Shown: in pieces, positions 1 to 11,593 of the stretch
Numbering within the stretch: the stretch's first letter is position 1
How the letters are laid out: each line of letters opens with the position of its first letter
Assembly (NCBI GenBank): GCA_038380435.1
Contig: JAWZYU010000011.1
Location: 74,273,501 to 74,337,500, forward strand
Reading direction: 5' to 3'
DNA: 64,000 nucleotides
DNA from: Ryuthela nishihirai
Taxonomy: Eukaryota > Arthropoda > Arachnida > Araneae > Heptathelidae
Notes under the pieces: model-generated
Seen by the model: only the letters and a program-made list of their open reading frames with translations
What the model was told of the DNA's origin: nothing
Databases searched by the model: none
Position numbers and translations under genes: made by a program

Positions 1-1086
1 CGGGCCAGACAGTGTCCATTATGCTATGCTCCAACATCTCTCACCATTGAGTAAGGATGAACTGCTCCGACTCTTCAACCGTATTTTCATCAAGGAGCAT
101 TTCTGGAATCATCTTGGCCTTCCACAAGCATGCAAAGATCCCAAGATTCCTTCGAATTATTGTCCAATTGCATTGACGAGCTGTATATGCAAAGTGTTGG
201 AAAGAATGGTAAATATCTGGTTGGCCTGGTATTTGGAATGTCATGGCCTCCTTTCCAACACCCAGTGTGGCTTTTGCAGACACAGGTCTACTTTAGACCA
301 TCTGATCCACCTCGAATCAGCGATCAGGAATTCGTTTTTATGTAGAGAGCACCTGGTGTCCATTTTCTTCGACATCAAAAAAGCATACGACACGGCATGC
401 AGATTCGGCATTCTTCGTGACCTCCATAGCTTCAACTTGTGAGGTCGCATGCCGATCTTCATTGCAAGCTTTTTATCTACTTGTAGTTTTTGAGTATGTG
501 TAGGCAACACTCTGTTGTGGCTTTTCCCCCAAGAACAGGGGGTGCCACAAGGCTGCGTCCTGAGTGTTATGCTTTTTGCTGTCAAGATAAATTCCATTAC
601 ACGGCAACTTCCTACAACTGTAGACAATGCCCTCTATGTTGATGACTTTAGCATCTTTTGCTCATTGTCCAGCATGACAGTCACTGAACAACAACTGCCC
701 TGAACAATCTCTTGGTTTGGGTGACGGCCAATGGGTTTCGGTTCTCCCCACAGAAGACCGCTTGTGTGCACTTTTTCTGCTAGCGTAATCTTCATCTGGA
801 CCTGAGCTACGGCTCGGGGGTAACATCATTCCAGTTTTGGTGGAGACCAAGTTTCTGAGTCTCATCTTTGACCGGAAATTTACCTTTTTATCACACATCC
901 AACATCTCAGGTCCAAGTGCACGTGGGCACTGAACATCCTCAAGGTCCTCCTCCCTCTCTTGGGGGGCGGACCGATGTTTTTTGCTCCACTTCAACCGTG
1001 CACTTGTCTGGTCGAAACTGGACTATGGATCCCAGGTGTATGACTTTGCCTGGGATTTGGTGGTGAAGGTGCTGGACCCTCTAAAC
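1..1086 (+). pseudogene. Jockey-like LINE, reverse transcriptase part (5' piece)
   Basis: Degenerate reverse transcriptase of a jockey-like non-LTR retrotransposon, entering from outside the window. Visible blocks are a palm motif with DIKKAYD (about 370-390), QGVPQGCVLS (about 535-565) and the catalytic YVDD (about 637-648). After 837 a shifted frame carries the FLSLIFDRKFTFL and HIQHLRSKC blocks typical of the thumb region of arthropod jockey elements. Stops and frameshifts (stop at 440-442 and several after 700) show it is dead. The frame is cut at 1086 by a hAT element and resumes at 8335: the last codons before the insertion (DPLN) join directly to HQALHVCTGAF after it. The family call is firm at the superfamily level; jockey against a related clade is less certain. 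Confidence 0.8.
1079..1086. repeat. Left 8-bp target site duplication of hAT element
   Basis: CTCTAAAC directly before the CAGTG terminus. The partner at 8327-8334 reads CTCTACAC (7 of 8 match). Removing the element plus one copy restores the jockey reading frame. Confidence 0.8.
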
Positions 1087-1374
1087 CAGTGATTCCCAAC
1101 CTTTTCTGGACCATCGCCCCCTTTAGAAGAGAACAAAAATTACAACGCCCCCCCTTGTCCATAACAGTTAATTTTATATGAAATATTAAAATGTTGCATA
1201 TTAGCTGTACCTAATTTATCTGTTTATTTATCTATTAAAAATCATGAAGCAGAAATTAATAAAATGACAACCAAATGTGCAATAAAATTGTTTATTAAAA
1301 TTTTAAAAATAAACACAGAATCAATAAGAAATAAAAAATGAGATAAACACAAAATTAATAATAAATAAAAAAAA

Positions 1375-2464
1375 TTAATGAGATGGTTGAGGCTGGTGGA
1401 GTGTTAACAATTTGTTAATGTCGGGTTCCAATTTCGTTAACATCAATCGTAGATCGCCACGTTCAGTGATGTGTAGTCTGTTCCTCTTTTTTGACAGTAA
1501 ATTAGCTACTGCACTGAATCCACGCTCAGCCATATAGGACGAGGGAAATGCGATTAAAACTTCTGTACTATTGCCCACAATCCAGGGTAGAGAACTGGTA
1601 TTGATTTTTGAAGCCAGAACTCTTGGTATCCATGTTTGAATTTTACTTTGAGTGCTTCGTTAGTTGTGAGTTCTAAGAGTTCCTCTTCCAAATTTGATGA
1701 TTCTTCAGTATCTGTGTTTGCGAAAGGATCTAAAACCCAACTCGGTATATTCATGTTTAAAATATCTTGGAAACGCTCCGTAAAATCAACATGAAGAACT
1801 TCCAAGTGTTGGCAGTAAGTAAGTAAATCTTCAGGTTTTGCAGAGACTGCTGATAATGTGGGAAAGTGGTTGTATTCACCTCTACCTAGATTTCGTTTGA
1901 ATAGAAGAAGTTTTCCCGCAAAAGCAGTTATGACGTTTTTTGTTTTAATTAAATTCAACTCATCACCTTGCAATTGTAAATTAACTTGATTAAATATTTT
2001 AAACAGGTCTGTCAAATAAGCGATGTCATTTTTTGACGTAATCAGGTTTTCGCACAGTTTTTCATCTCTGTCTTCAAGAAAGTCCAGTACTGAGTCAAAT
2101 AGATCGAAAAAACGATTCAGACAAACACCTTTAGAGAGCCAACTTACTTCTGTGTGCAGCAGCAAGCGATTGTAATCTTCATCATTTTCATTACAAAGCT
2201 TACCAAATAATCGGTCATTCAATGACTTGCTTTTAATCTTATTGATTGCTTTAATAACGTAATGGAGCGACGTATGCAGACGTTCATTCAAATTTTTTGC
2301 AACCAAATGCTGACGATGAATAATAATGTACAGCGAGTACATTTGGTACTGCTTGTTTCAAATGCGCTATGAAACCCTTATGACGCCCTGTCATTGCTGG
2401 AGCACCATCAGTAGCAGCAGACAAAATATTGCAAATAGGAATTTCTTTCTCTTGAAAAAACTTT
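1375..2464 (-). pseudogene. hAT transposase (ZBED5-like), C-terminal part
   Basis: C-terminal two thirds of a ZBED5-type hAT transposase. From the N-terminal side it shows NILSAATDGAPAMTGRHKGF with the catalytic-region TDGAPAM block (about 2375-2440), the LHTEVSWLSKG block (about 2125-2160), a long helical insertion domain, and the hAT dimerisation motif SSYMAERGFSAVANLLSKKR (about 1480-1540). At least two frameshifts break it, near 2320 and near 1560. It is continuous with the N-terminal part at 5910-6613 once RTE-A is removed. Intact members bind their own terminal repeats and catalyse cut-and-paste transposition; this copy is a fossil. Confidence 0.85.
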
Positions 2465-5400
2465 TCATCATCATCATCATCCTCAAGCAGCCATGGGCTA
2501 CGGAGGTCCAACCAAACCGTGCAATTTAGTTCTCCAAGCAAGTCTATCCTGAGCTACATCTACTGCATCTGGCCACTGCACACCAATTCTAACAAGGTCC
2601 TGTTTGACATTGTCTGCCCACCGCATCCTAGGTCTCCCCTTCTTTCTGAGGCCTTTAGGCACACTGTTCATAACCCTATTCGCCAATCTATAATTATTCA
2701 TACGGGCAACATGGCCAAACCAACGGAGTCTCTCTCTGCACAATATGCTGCTTAAAGGAGGTTGCAAACTCCTTTGCCTAATCTCATCATTAGTTACAAA
2801 GTTGAACCACCTAATGCCCAAGATACTGCGTAAGCATCTGGAATCAAAAGCATCTAGTTTCCTGTTATCTTGTTTACAAAGTGTCCAAATTTCACTACCA
2901 TAACTAACCCTAGAAAGAACCAAACTATTATACAGTCTAAATTTAGTCTTTAGGTGTATACGCCTATTTCTCCACACTCTCCATAGGTTCTTAAAAGTCC
3001 CAGCAGCAATCCCTATTCGTCTGTTAATCTCATGCCGCACATCACCATTATCTGTTACATAGCTCCCAAGATAATTAAACTGTGACACCCGCTCAAGACT
3101 GCAACCATTCAGATTAACTGAATCACAGCCTGCCTGACCAATTTTCATCACTTTAGTTTTCTCTCTGTTTATAACCAAACCTACTCTACTACCAGTCTCA
3201 TCAACAGCTCGAATGAAAGAGTTCATCTCATCAACATCATTTGCCAAAAGGGCTAAATCATCAGCATAATCTAAATCAGAAATTTTCATATCTCCAGCCC
3301 ATTTAAGGCCAAAATCTTTCCCTTGAAGTGAATTTCGCATAACATAATCAATAACCAAGCTAAAAAGAAAAGGAGACAAAATGCACCCTTGTCGAACACC
3401 AGAAGTAATGCTAAACCAATTGCTAAAAGCTTTACCAACTCTCACACACGACTCAGTGTTATTATAGAGAGCTTTCATAATGTTAACTAACTTGTCTGGT
3501 ATACCATATGATCTCACAATCAACCACAAATTATGACGATCAACAGAGTCGAAAGCCTTTTTGAAATCAACAAAGCTAGCAACCAAAGGTTTCTGAAACT
3601 CTAAACATTTCTCAAGAATCTGCCTAAGTGAAAATATCTGATCCACACATCCCCTACCACTTCTGAATCCACATTGCTCATCACGCAATTGACTGTCAAC
3701 CAGATTCTTAATTCTATTAAGCACAATCATGGAAAGAACTTTACCTGGAACAGAGAGTAGGCTGATACCCCTATAGTTATCACAAGAACTGCGATCACCT
3801 TTTTTGAAAATAGGGATAACAATAGCTCTGGTAAAATCCTTAGGAACCATGCCTTTATCATAAAAGAGATTCAGAATTTCAGTCATCCAAGTGGTAACCG
3901 AAACATTCCCAGCTCTAAGCATTTCCGTAGTAATTTCATCTACCCCTGGGGATTTATGAAGTTTAAGTTTAGAAACAGCCAAAATAACTTCAGATTGTGT
4001 TATAGGGCCAACATTAAAGCCACCAATGCATCTATCATCATTGCAAACAATGGGAGTAGAACTAACTACATTGTTTAGAACATCACTGAAATGCTCAGCC
4101 CACCTAGCCATGACAGAATCCTCCCCTTCTATAACCTTACCTTGTTTATCCTTCAATCCTTGTATGCCTGTCCGTTTTCTACCACACAAAACATTAACTA
4201 TCTGGTACAGCTCTCTGCTGTTGTGCTGTCTAACTGCTTCCTCGGCTTTGTCAGCCAAACCATCAAGCCAAAGATTCTTATCAGCAGCTAACTGATCCTA
4301 TACAAGTTTATTAAGGTCTCTGTAATGCTTTCTATTAGGACTAGTAGGGTATTGATTAAGGGCATTCCTGCAGTTCTTTCTTTCCGAAATAAGCTCAAGT
4401 GCCTTATCACTCAGATAATTTTGCCTCTTCTGCTCCTTTTTTCCTAAAAGAGTACTGTTAGTGTCCAAAAAAGCCTGTTTAAAATGATCCCATTCTTCCT
4501 CAACTTCAGTAGTAAGCATACCATGACTGTCATAATGACTAAGTAACCTATCATGGTAAGCTTTGGCTATAACTGGATCTTTCAGAGCTTCAGTATTAAA
4601 AGTAAATTTTTTAACCCTAGCACAACACTTTTTAAGTTTAAGTTGCAACACACTTTTAACAAGGTAATGGTCAGATCCAATTTCAGCTCCCCTATATGCC
4701 CTGGTATTCCTAACAGAACTAGCCCATTTGCTGTTAATTAATATGTAATCAATCATATTCTTATGCAGCCCATCAGGTGAAACCCATGTGTACTTATGTA
4801 TGTCGCGGTGTTTGTAATAAGTGTTAGTTATTCTGAATCCATTGAGTTTACTTACCTGTAGGAGACGTTGCCCATTGCCATTGCAGCTACCAATACCAAA
4901 AGGGCCTATTACTCCTCCCCAAAGGTCAGAGTCAGTACCAACTTTGGCATTGAAGTCACCAAGAACAAGGGTAATATCTCCTTTCTTGACAGAATTCAAA
5001 ATATCCTGAAGTTGTTCATAAAACCTATCCTTCTCATCCTCATCGGCATCCTCAGTAGGGGCATAACAGCAGATAACATTCAAGTCTTTAACGCTTGTCT
5101 GAAATTTTGCTGTAAGAAACCTTTCATTAATGCACTCATATCCTAGAAGAGCATCGCTAGCATGTCTGCTGAGAAGCAGACCCACGCCTTGGTGATGCTT
5201 ATTGTCGTCCCTCCCTGAAAAGAGAAATTTAAGATTATTTTTAAGAATCTGACCTTTATCTGTCCATCTGGTCTCTTGCAAGCCGAGAATATCTAAATTA
5301 TAACGGTGGAATTCTTGTGTGAGGACATCAAGAGAAAAAGCTCTGTGCAGAGTCCTCACATTCCAACTACCTATGGAGAGAAAATGGTTAGTGGGATGTT

Positions 5401-5909
5401 TAAAGAAACTATGTTTATTGAGAGAGGAAATGCCGACAATATCAAACAGCTCCCTAATCGCAGACATGGGGCAAAGACCCGTTCCCCCACTACTAAAGGC
5501 TGAAGCCATCTACACTGGAAGACTTCCTCCAATGTAGAATTTGACGATGCCAATAGAAGCAAAGAGTTCAGGTGCCTGCGATGACTTCTGCTCAGGATTA
5601 TCCACCAGCTGATAAACATATCCTGTGAATCTATTCACTTGGGGCTGTCAACCCACAAACAAAAAGAAAACACAGCGGAAGATTTTCCCTCCACAGAAGC
5701 CCACCAGTGCAGCAAAATCAGGATCCCTAATCAAGCTCAGAGCCATATATCTGTCCAGTCCAGTAGGTTTATATGGTCAGCACCAGGACCCTGTGTGGTT
5801 GACCACTCCTCAGCAGGGTAGAAAAAAAAGAAAAGTAGCCATAGTTATCCAGATCAGTAGGCCACACTAATCTGGCAGCCCTCCCCTTCCGTTCACTTCC
5901 ACAAGAGAG
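2465..5909 (-). mobile_element. RTE-clade LINE, copy A (5' truncated)
   Basis: Non-LTR retrotransposon inserted antisense in the hAT transposase. Its 3' end is the low coordinate and carries the (GAT)n microsatellite tail typical of RTE elements (CATCATCATC on the plus strand, about 2467-2484). The 5' end stops near 5909 inside a segment (CTTCCACAAGAGAG) that continues another 120 bp in copies D and F, so this copy is 5' truncated. Apart from one in-frame stop the ORF is nearly complete, indicating a fairly young insertion. Confidence 0.85.
2498..5509 (-). pseudogene. RTE LINE ORF (endonuclease-reverse transcriptase), one internal stop
   Basis: One long ORF of about 1000 codons starting near 5509, encoding the RTE polyprotein that nicks the target and reverse-transcribes its own RNA. 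The apurinic-endonuclease domain shows SIGSWNVRTL, LQETRW, LVLGDFNAKVGTD and IGSDHYLV. The reverse transcriptase shows VDFKKAFDSVDR, SGVRQGCILSPFLF and the catalytic YADD. A C-terminal region with REKTKVM and FNYLGS follows. The only clear lesion is an amber stop at 4298-4300 (CTA on the plus strand) where copies B and F encode lysine. The two halves are in the same frame, so a single base change inactivates it. RTE-D carries the same stop. Confidence 0.87.
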
Positions 5910-6613
5910 TTTTTTGCATGGTATTAAATATAGATTCTCCCTTTGTATCAGATTCCAAATTTTTAGCAAATAATAACTCATGATTTTTTTCTTTTTTTTA
6001 TAAATCATACGTATGATAAGAGTAGAGCTTTGTTATTTGGTAGAGTTGATTCATCGAGTTGAATGGAAAATTTGCAAGTCTTTAAGTAATCACATAATGA
6101 TATTTCAACGTCTTTTGCCATTTCATCTATTCTTCTTTGCACTGAATTATTACTGAGAGGAATTTTTTTTGATGATATCTGACGGTGTCTTATGATGAAG
6201 AACAGTTTTTAATATCTCTTTGACTGCCGGCAAAATTAATTCCTCGCTAATTGTGTGTGGTTTTCCTGCTTTTGCGATTAACAATGAAACGTTATATGAG
6301 GCTCGTAGTCCATCATCATCATCTTGTTTAGAAGACGACGCAAAAAGGTTTGACATAGTTGGCTGTTTTAAATATTGCTTTTCCAGTTCTTGAAAATAGG
6401 ATAAATCTTTGTTCTTCTTATCAGCATGCATTTTTTTAAATGCTCTTGTAGCCTAGAAGGTTTCATAGCATCATTTGAAAAAACTTTTCGGCAAATTAAA
6501 CACATAGGTAATGATTGGTTTGTAGGAGAGTACGTAAATCCATATTTCAAATACTCAATACTGTACTGCCGGCATTTCTTTTTAGATGTAGATTCAGACA
6601 TTTTCAAATACAA
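5910..6613 (-). pseudogene. hAT transposase (ZBED5-like), N-terminal BED finger part
   Basis: N-terminal part of the same hAT transposase as 1375-2464. It starts near 6613 and shows a BED-type zinc finger (CLICRKVFSNDAMKPSRLQ, then EHLKK and a histidine) around 6430-6530. A frameshift at about 6430 follows, then a linker (PTMSNLFASSS), the HTISEELILPAVKEIL block, and the start of the RNase-H-like core (IQLDESTLPNNKALLLSYVRF, about 6010-6080). Near 5910 the frame enters RTE-A and resumes at about 2464. The BED finger binds DNA in the family. It is not a host ZBED gene: it sits inside an element with terminal repeats and carries frameshifts. Confidence 0.82.
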
Positions 6614-7109
6614 ATTAACTTCTGAACAGATTTATAGATAGTTATAAAAATAATGTTTATAATGACTTCTAACACTTATCACTCACGACTATTTATCACG
6701 GCGAAGCACATAAAAATAATAAAACATTCCTAGAGCTATCGCTTTTATAGATTTGATTTTATGCACGCATTAACTTGTATGTTTGCGATGCTGACACACT
6801 TGCTCCGTAAACAAGTCATTTCCAGCTCCCATATTCTTGTCGAAACATGTTAAATTGCATGAACCGCGTGTTTGCCTACCAACTTGCAAGGACTTGTCAC
6901 CGTCAATCTATTCTAAACTAAAACAAATTAGGTAGAGGTATACCTAATGCTAATTTAAAAATGCTTATTAACGCGATAACAATAAGATAATTTACATAGC
7001 TAGATAAAATATTTTTTCATGAAAACAGGTATTTTCAAAGTATTTTATTATATTAGAAAATAATTATAAAACAAAATATTAAATATAATAAATTTATTAT
7101 TATGTTATT

Positions 7110-7600
7110 ATTGCATCAAGGTTGATTTGCCTATCAGGACGGACACACATGTCCAACATAATAAGCCTGATGTAGTGCATGTTAAGGTATTGAATGAGAT
7201 TACAATACAATTATTGAAGTAGGAATAACATCTCAGGATAACCTGCAGACAGTAGAGGTTGAAAAGAAGAGGAAGTATGATCTGCTGGCTAATGAGTTGA
7301 GCCTAATTCACAAGTGTAATGTTAATATTATACCTTATGTTCTGACGTGGGATTGTATTGTAACTATTTCCAAAAAGAATACTCAAAGCGACTTGGAGTG
7401 GAAAAACATATTGAAGCTTATATCCAATCTGTGATCTTGAAGAGCACTTTTGAGTGCATCTCAATCGACTTCAGACGTACCAGTACGCTAGTAGGCAGTA
7501 GCAGGGAACTTATTGTCCAAGCTGCAGTTGAAAAGCTGTACATGACGGATGAGGTAGTGGATGACCAGAATCACCAGGAAGAAACCACAGAATAGAAGAG
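7110..7600 (+). pseudogene. Possible LINE C-terminal fragment inside hAT element
   Basis: Plus-strand frames here resemble the extreme C-terminus of some non-LTR retrotransposon polyproteins: a stretch with VEKKRKYDLLANELSLIHK followed by VNIIPYVL. The frame is broken and short, so this is a weak call. It would be a further insertion, or cargo, in the right arm of the hAT element. Confidence 0.4.
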
Positions 7601-8288
7601 ATAAAAAGGTTGTCACAGAAAATTCCATTAAATTTATTTATGTATTTGACCGCCCCTCTTGACTGCCTCAACGCCCCCCATTTGCCTCTGGATCCGCTAC
7701 CGCCCCCATGGAAGGCTCCAGCGCCCACTGGGGGGCGGTATCGCCCCCGTTGGGAATCTATGGGTAGACGAATAGAAAACATGTTGTCGTCTTACAGAGG
7801 ATTTTAGTATGCTGGTGTTATTTTATTCAAGTTGTGTGACTACAAAAAAAGGAGATGTCGATGTTATAAATAACGCAATAGCAAGGTCGTGCTGTAATAA
7901 AGAAAGAGGTAGTTTGTACTCTAATAAACGATAGGAAGTAGCTAATAATATTAATTGTTTATCAAACTGTACTATAGAAATTTTTTATAACGTGCTTAAA
8001 TTGAGATGTGTCGAAGAACTGGTTGAGTCATATATATCGTACAACTGATATTCAAATATTCTGTTCTATTAGCTTTTGTTAGTAAAAGTTAGTTAGTCAT
8101 TAGACATAGGCCTAGTTAGGTCAATTATTTATTAAGTAAATTATTTAAGTTATCATAATAACTGTAATTTTTTTCATTAAATAAATTAATTTAATATCAT
8201 TCTGATTGTTTCGAACCCACTACACAGTACTGTCAAATAATTCCCAACGGATCAATCAACAGTGTGGAAGGCCCCTGTCAAATAATGT

Positions 8289-8318
8289 CCCAACGGGGGC
8301 GGTATCGCCCCCGTTGGG
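8289..8318. repeat. Perfect 13-bp palindrome at hAT right end
   Basis: CCCAACGGGGGCG, then a 4-bp spacer (GTAT), then the exact inverse. A related half-site occurs at about 7725-7755. It lies 8 bp inside the right end of the hAT element and could be a transposase-binding or hairpin structure. Confidence 0.75.
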
Positions 8319-8326
8319 AACCTAAG

Positions 8327-8334
8327 CTCTACAC
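8327..8334. repeat. Right 8-bp target site duplication of hAT element
   Basis: CTCTACAC, 7 of 8 identical to 1079-1086. The jockey reading frame continues immediately after it. Confidence 0.8.
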
Positions 8335-9374
8335 CATCAGGCCCTCCATGTTTGCACAGGGGCCTTCCACACTTCACTGGTCCAGAATCTCTATGTAGAG
8401 ACCGACAAACCATCATTATCTATTCGTTATCAGCAGTTGTCCCTACAGTATGCAACAAAATTGTGATTCCTGCCAGGCCATCCCACTTGGGACTGCATTT
8501 TCAGTCCTCGGTGGGAAATGTTATGCCAGAATCGGCCAACTGCCATTCGTCCTTTCGGTTTGCGTGTCCGAGATTAGTTGCGAGACATCAACACCAGTCT
8601 CGATAGCATTGCACAGTCGACAGCCGATCCACTTTCACCTTGGCTTGCTGTTTCCCCTTCCCCTGATTTCTCTCTTTGCAGGACAGGGAAGGCCTTTACA
8701 CCCGACTGTGTATCGTCAACTCTTTGCCAGCCATCGTGCTGAACATCCAGACTTCTTGCCTGTCTTCATAGATGGCTTGAAGTCTGGTACATCTGTAGGA
8801 TCAGCCATGGCCTGCTGTGATGTAATCATTGCAGATCAGATCCCACAGCAGTGTTCCATCTTCACTGCAGAGTTGCATGCTATCAGCATTGCCTTGGACC
8901 ACATAGCAGCTAAGTGTCGTTGTCGGTGTGTGCTTTACACTGACTCACTTAGCTCGCTAGAGGCTTTGACCTCAATGAGGCATCGGCCTCACCCTGTTCT
9001 CTCCAAGATCTGCCAGCAGCTCCATCATCTGGCAGCTACCACCAATGTTCTCTTCTGTTGGATGCCTGTCATGTCAGGATCAGGGGCAATGACTTGGCAG
9101 ACAAGGCAGCCATGCCCTTATCCGACTCTCCACTGCCTGTTTCATACATGGACTTCCAGCAGCATTTTTCCATTGAGCTCTGGGCACAATCTCTGTGGCA
9201 GAGATCTTGGTATGAACAGGTTGGAAACAAACTTTTTGAGATCAAGTCCATTGTGAAACCATGGCAGTCTTGTTTTTGCAGGAATCGCAAGGAGGAAGTT
9301 GTACTTGCTCAGCTCCTCTTAGGTTATTCATTTATTACACACTTTTTTCTTCTTCGGGCAGATGACGAACCTAA
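8335..9374 (+). pseudogene. Jockey-like LINE, RNase H part (3' piece)
   Basis: Continuation of the LINE at 1-1086. It begins with HQALHVCTGAFHTS and, after frameshifts, shows an RNase H domain with FIDGLKSG (about 8765-8790), FTAELHAISIALD (catalytic Glu, about 8860-8900), LYTDSLSSLEAL (about 8935-8970) and VRIRGNDLADKAA (about 9075-9115). The last block is in a different frame from the first three, so at least one frameshift lies near 9060. The sequence stops in the C-terminal tail at 9374, where a gypsy LTR begins. The LINE 3' UTR and tail are not on the other side of that LTR element. Confidence 0.8.
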
Positions 9375-10023
9375 TGTGATGCCCCACCATTCACTTTTGC
9401 TTTACCTTAACCAGTTTTGTTTAATTTACGTTATATTTATCATTTTGGGGATTTTTATTTCCTTTTTGGCATCACAGCACTCGTTTTCAAGTTTCTAGGA
9501 GTTGCGCATGCGCCGCAACTCCGACCTTCCGACTGTACTGTTAAAGCGCGTGCCAAGGACACGCCCCCTCTTGCGTCGTTCGTCATAGTATGCAAATGTC
9601 TTTCCCGGCATGCGCCGGCTCATTGTCAAAAACCGGTGGCCTGCGAGTCACTAAGAGTTAGTGCAGTAGCACTAAGGAGAGCACAAGGTGCGTAGCACCA
9701 AGCACAGGAGTAGCAGTTATGTGTTCTTCATTGATGTCTTGGTGAGTTGAATTATTTTGGAAATAAATCTGTTTTGTTATAAACCTTTTGAGTCTGTACA
9801 ATGTTTTCTCTTGAGCAACGCGAATTAAGGATTTTTGAATTATAAAGTTTACTTGACAATCATTTTGATTCTTGCTCATTAACGCTCGCTGGTATTTGAA
9901 CCCTAAATCAACTTATTATCAACTTATTCTACTTTTGGCAATTTGTTAATTATTGCCTGGCGCCCGTCTAAGCTATCCGGAGCATAAAACTTCAAGTATT
10001 TTGCATTTGTTTGGAGCGTTACA
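9375..10023 (+). repeat. Gypsy-1 5' LTR
   Basis: 649 bp, TGTGATGCCCC to GCGTTACA. An AATAAA is at 9762-9767. Compared with the 3' LTR it has several indels, including a shorter segment around 9590-9720, so the pair is clearly diverged. Confidence 0.92.
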
Positions 10024-10040
10024 GAGTAATATAAAAGAAG

Positions 10041-10058
10041 TGGCGCAGCGAACAGGGA
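10041..10058 (+). promoter_or_regulatory. Gypsy-1 candidate tRNA primer-binding site
   Basis: TGGCGCAGCGAACAGGGA, 17 bp after the 5' LTR. TGG pairs with the CCA end of a tRNA, and GCGCAGC resembles the 3' end of some tRNA-Ser. The same sequence sits at the same place in Gypsy-2. The 17-bp gap from the LTR is longer than usual, and the primer identity is a guess. Confidence 0.6.
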
Positions 10059-10475
10059 CTCCCAGTATTTAAAGATAGTATATATATTTGTGGATAAATT
10101 TATGATTGTCAAAGATAGTAATTTTTTGAGCTCAATAGTTGTATGTACTAGTTGTAGATTTAACGGCAGCTTAAGCCGAAAATTTTTGTTGAGCAAGTAG
10201 CTTAACATTTTTTGTGTATTATTCAAAGGTACTGAAGTTTCAGCGTAGATATTGCTGAATATTTAAGATATTTGTTGTATGTAATGATTAGAAGTGTCCG
10301 GGCACACACGTACGTAGGCACGATAAGAAAAAATCTTTTTGATAAGCAAATTTATATTTTTGTAAGCTTAGTTATAGCTTTAGTATTGTTGTATAGCAGT
10401 ACCTTTGAGCGCTGCTCAAGATTAAAAAAGGTTTTCAAAATTTCCAAAATTCAAAATTTCGGCAGACCGCTAAAC

Positions 10476-11593
10476 ATGTCTGCTAACAATATGGCCGATT
10501 CCGCCATAATGACTCCCGACATAGAAAGAGTAAAGGGTAGATTGCAAGATGTATTGATGGGAGCAGAAGTGCTAATGAATCTGCTTGATGATAATCGGGA
10601 GAAAAGGGGAACGACAACAACCCCTAAATCTGCTGACAATGCTACGTCAGTTCACCAACGAATAAACTTTAAACGTAAGGTTCCATTTTCTGTTCCGCCA
10701 GAAGCAAGCGATAGAACAGAGTATTTTCAACCGCCACAACGACGATTTGCCAACCCATCCATTAACTATAGTCCTTATGTTAATTGGCCTTTACCTGATA
10801 TAAGGTTCGACGGTTCGAAACGTCCGTCATCGCGGACATTTGTCAAGTCCATGGAGGAGCACTTCCGTTTACATGAAGTGCCAAGCAACAAAAAAGTTGT
10901 TTTAGCAGTATTTACCTAATTGGATGTGCTAAGCAATGGTGGAATAACGTAGGATGTCGTCATGGCATAGAACTTTGGGAAGAATTTAAAAACGAAATCA
11001 TGGACATATATCCGGCTTATAATGATTTTACAGAACTAGCTACAGAGTTGTTTTCACGAAGACAAAGGGAAAGAGATGACATAGAAAAATTCATATGGGG
11101 TACAGTAGAGTTATATCAGCTGTACGATGCTGATGCCGCTGAAATTGATATTGTAAATTGCATTTTGTCTCAATTACTTTTGCCCATTAGAGAATTCCTA
11201 GAAGTACGAAACGTAAATTCAGTTTCAGAGTTAGTCAAATTGGCTCGGCAATACACTGCAAGAAGAGAATCTGCAGCAAATACACATAACCAACAATGGA
11301 TGCCATTCCCGCCAAAGCAGCGATATCAGGTTGAGTCGCGTAGAATGACTCCCGCACGACCGGAAGTTACACGGTCCCGACAATTTGCGCCGAACGCGCC
11401 TAGAACTATAGAATATGAACGAAGTAGAGACTTTTTGCCACGTCAAGCTTCGAACCATAACAGTAGACCTAAAACTTTGGTTAAACAAAAGAGAGAAACT
11501 ATCACTTGTAACTTTTGTGGCCGACTAGGACATATTGAGAAATACTGTTACCAAAGGAATGAAAATTCGGGAAACTTTCATCGGGATCTTTGA
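10476..11593 (+). pseudogene. Gypsy-1 gag (one frameshift)
   Basis: Structural Gag protein of the retrotransposon, about 370 codons from the ATG at 10476, preceded by a long leader. The start is supported by its exact conservation in Gypsy-2 (40635). It has an N-terminal region ending near a frameshift at about 10910. A capsid-like middle follows (IKFDGS-like RFDGSKRPSS, then the ELFSRRQRERDDIEKFIWG block). Near the C-terminus is a CCHC zinc knuckle, CNFCGRLGHIEKYC (about 11507-11548). It ends at TGA 11591-11593, overlapping the pol frame, which is in the -1 frame. The frameshift is a small indel at a different site from the one in Gypsy-2 gag. Confidence 0.85.

Larger units (their letters stand above)
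1087..8326 (-). mobile_element. hAT-superfamily DNA transposon, ZBED5/Buster-like, with nested LINE
   Basis: A 7.2-kb DNA transposon inserted in the jockey LINE. The left terminus is CAGTGATTCCCAAC; the right terminus reads CTTAGGTTCCCAAC on the opposite strand. Both ends carry the runs of CGCCCCC seen near the termini of this type of hAT element. It encodes a BED zinc finger plus hAT transposase on the minus strand, split by RTE-A (2465-5909). The remaining interior is non-coding AT-rich DNA (6620-7100, 7780-8240) plus a LINE-like fragment (about 7110-7600). The transposase has several frameshifts and no longer works. The 8-bp flanking duplication with central TA fits the Buster group. Confidence 0.82.

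Noticed and set aside
10272..10475. Gag starting at 10272
   Set aside because: The upstream frame is not conserved in Gypsy-2; the ATG at 10476 is conserved (40635) and begins the similar protein.
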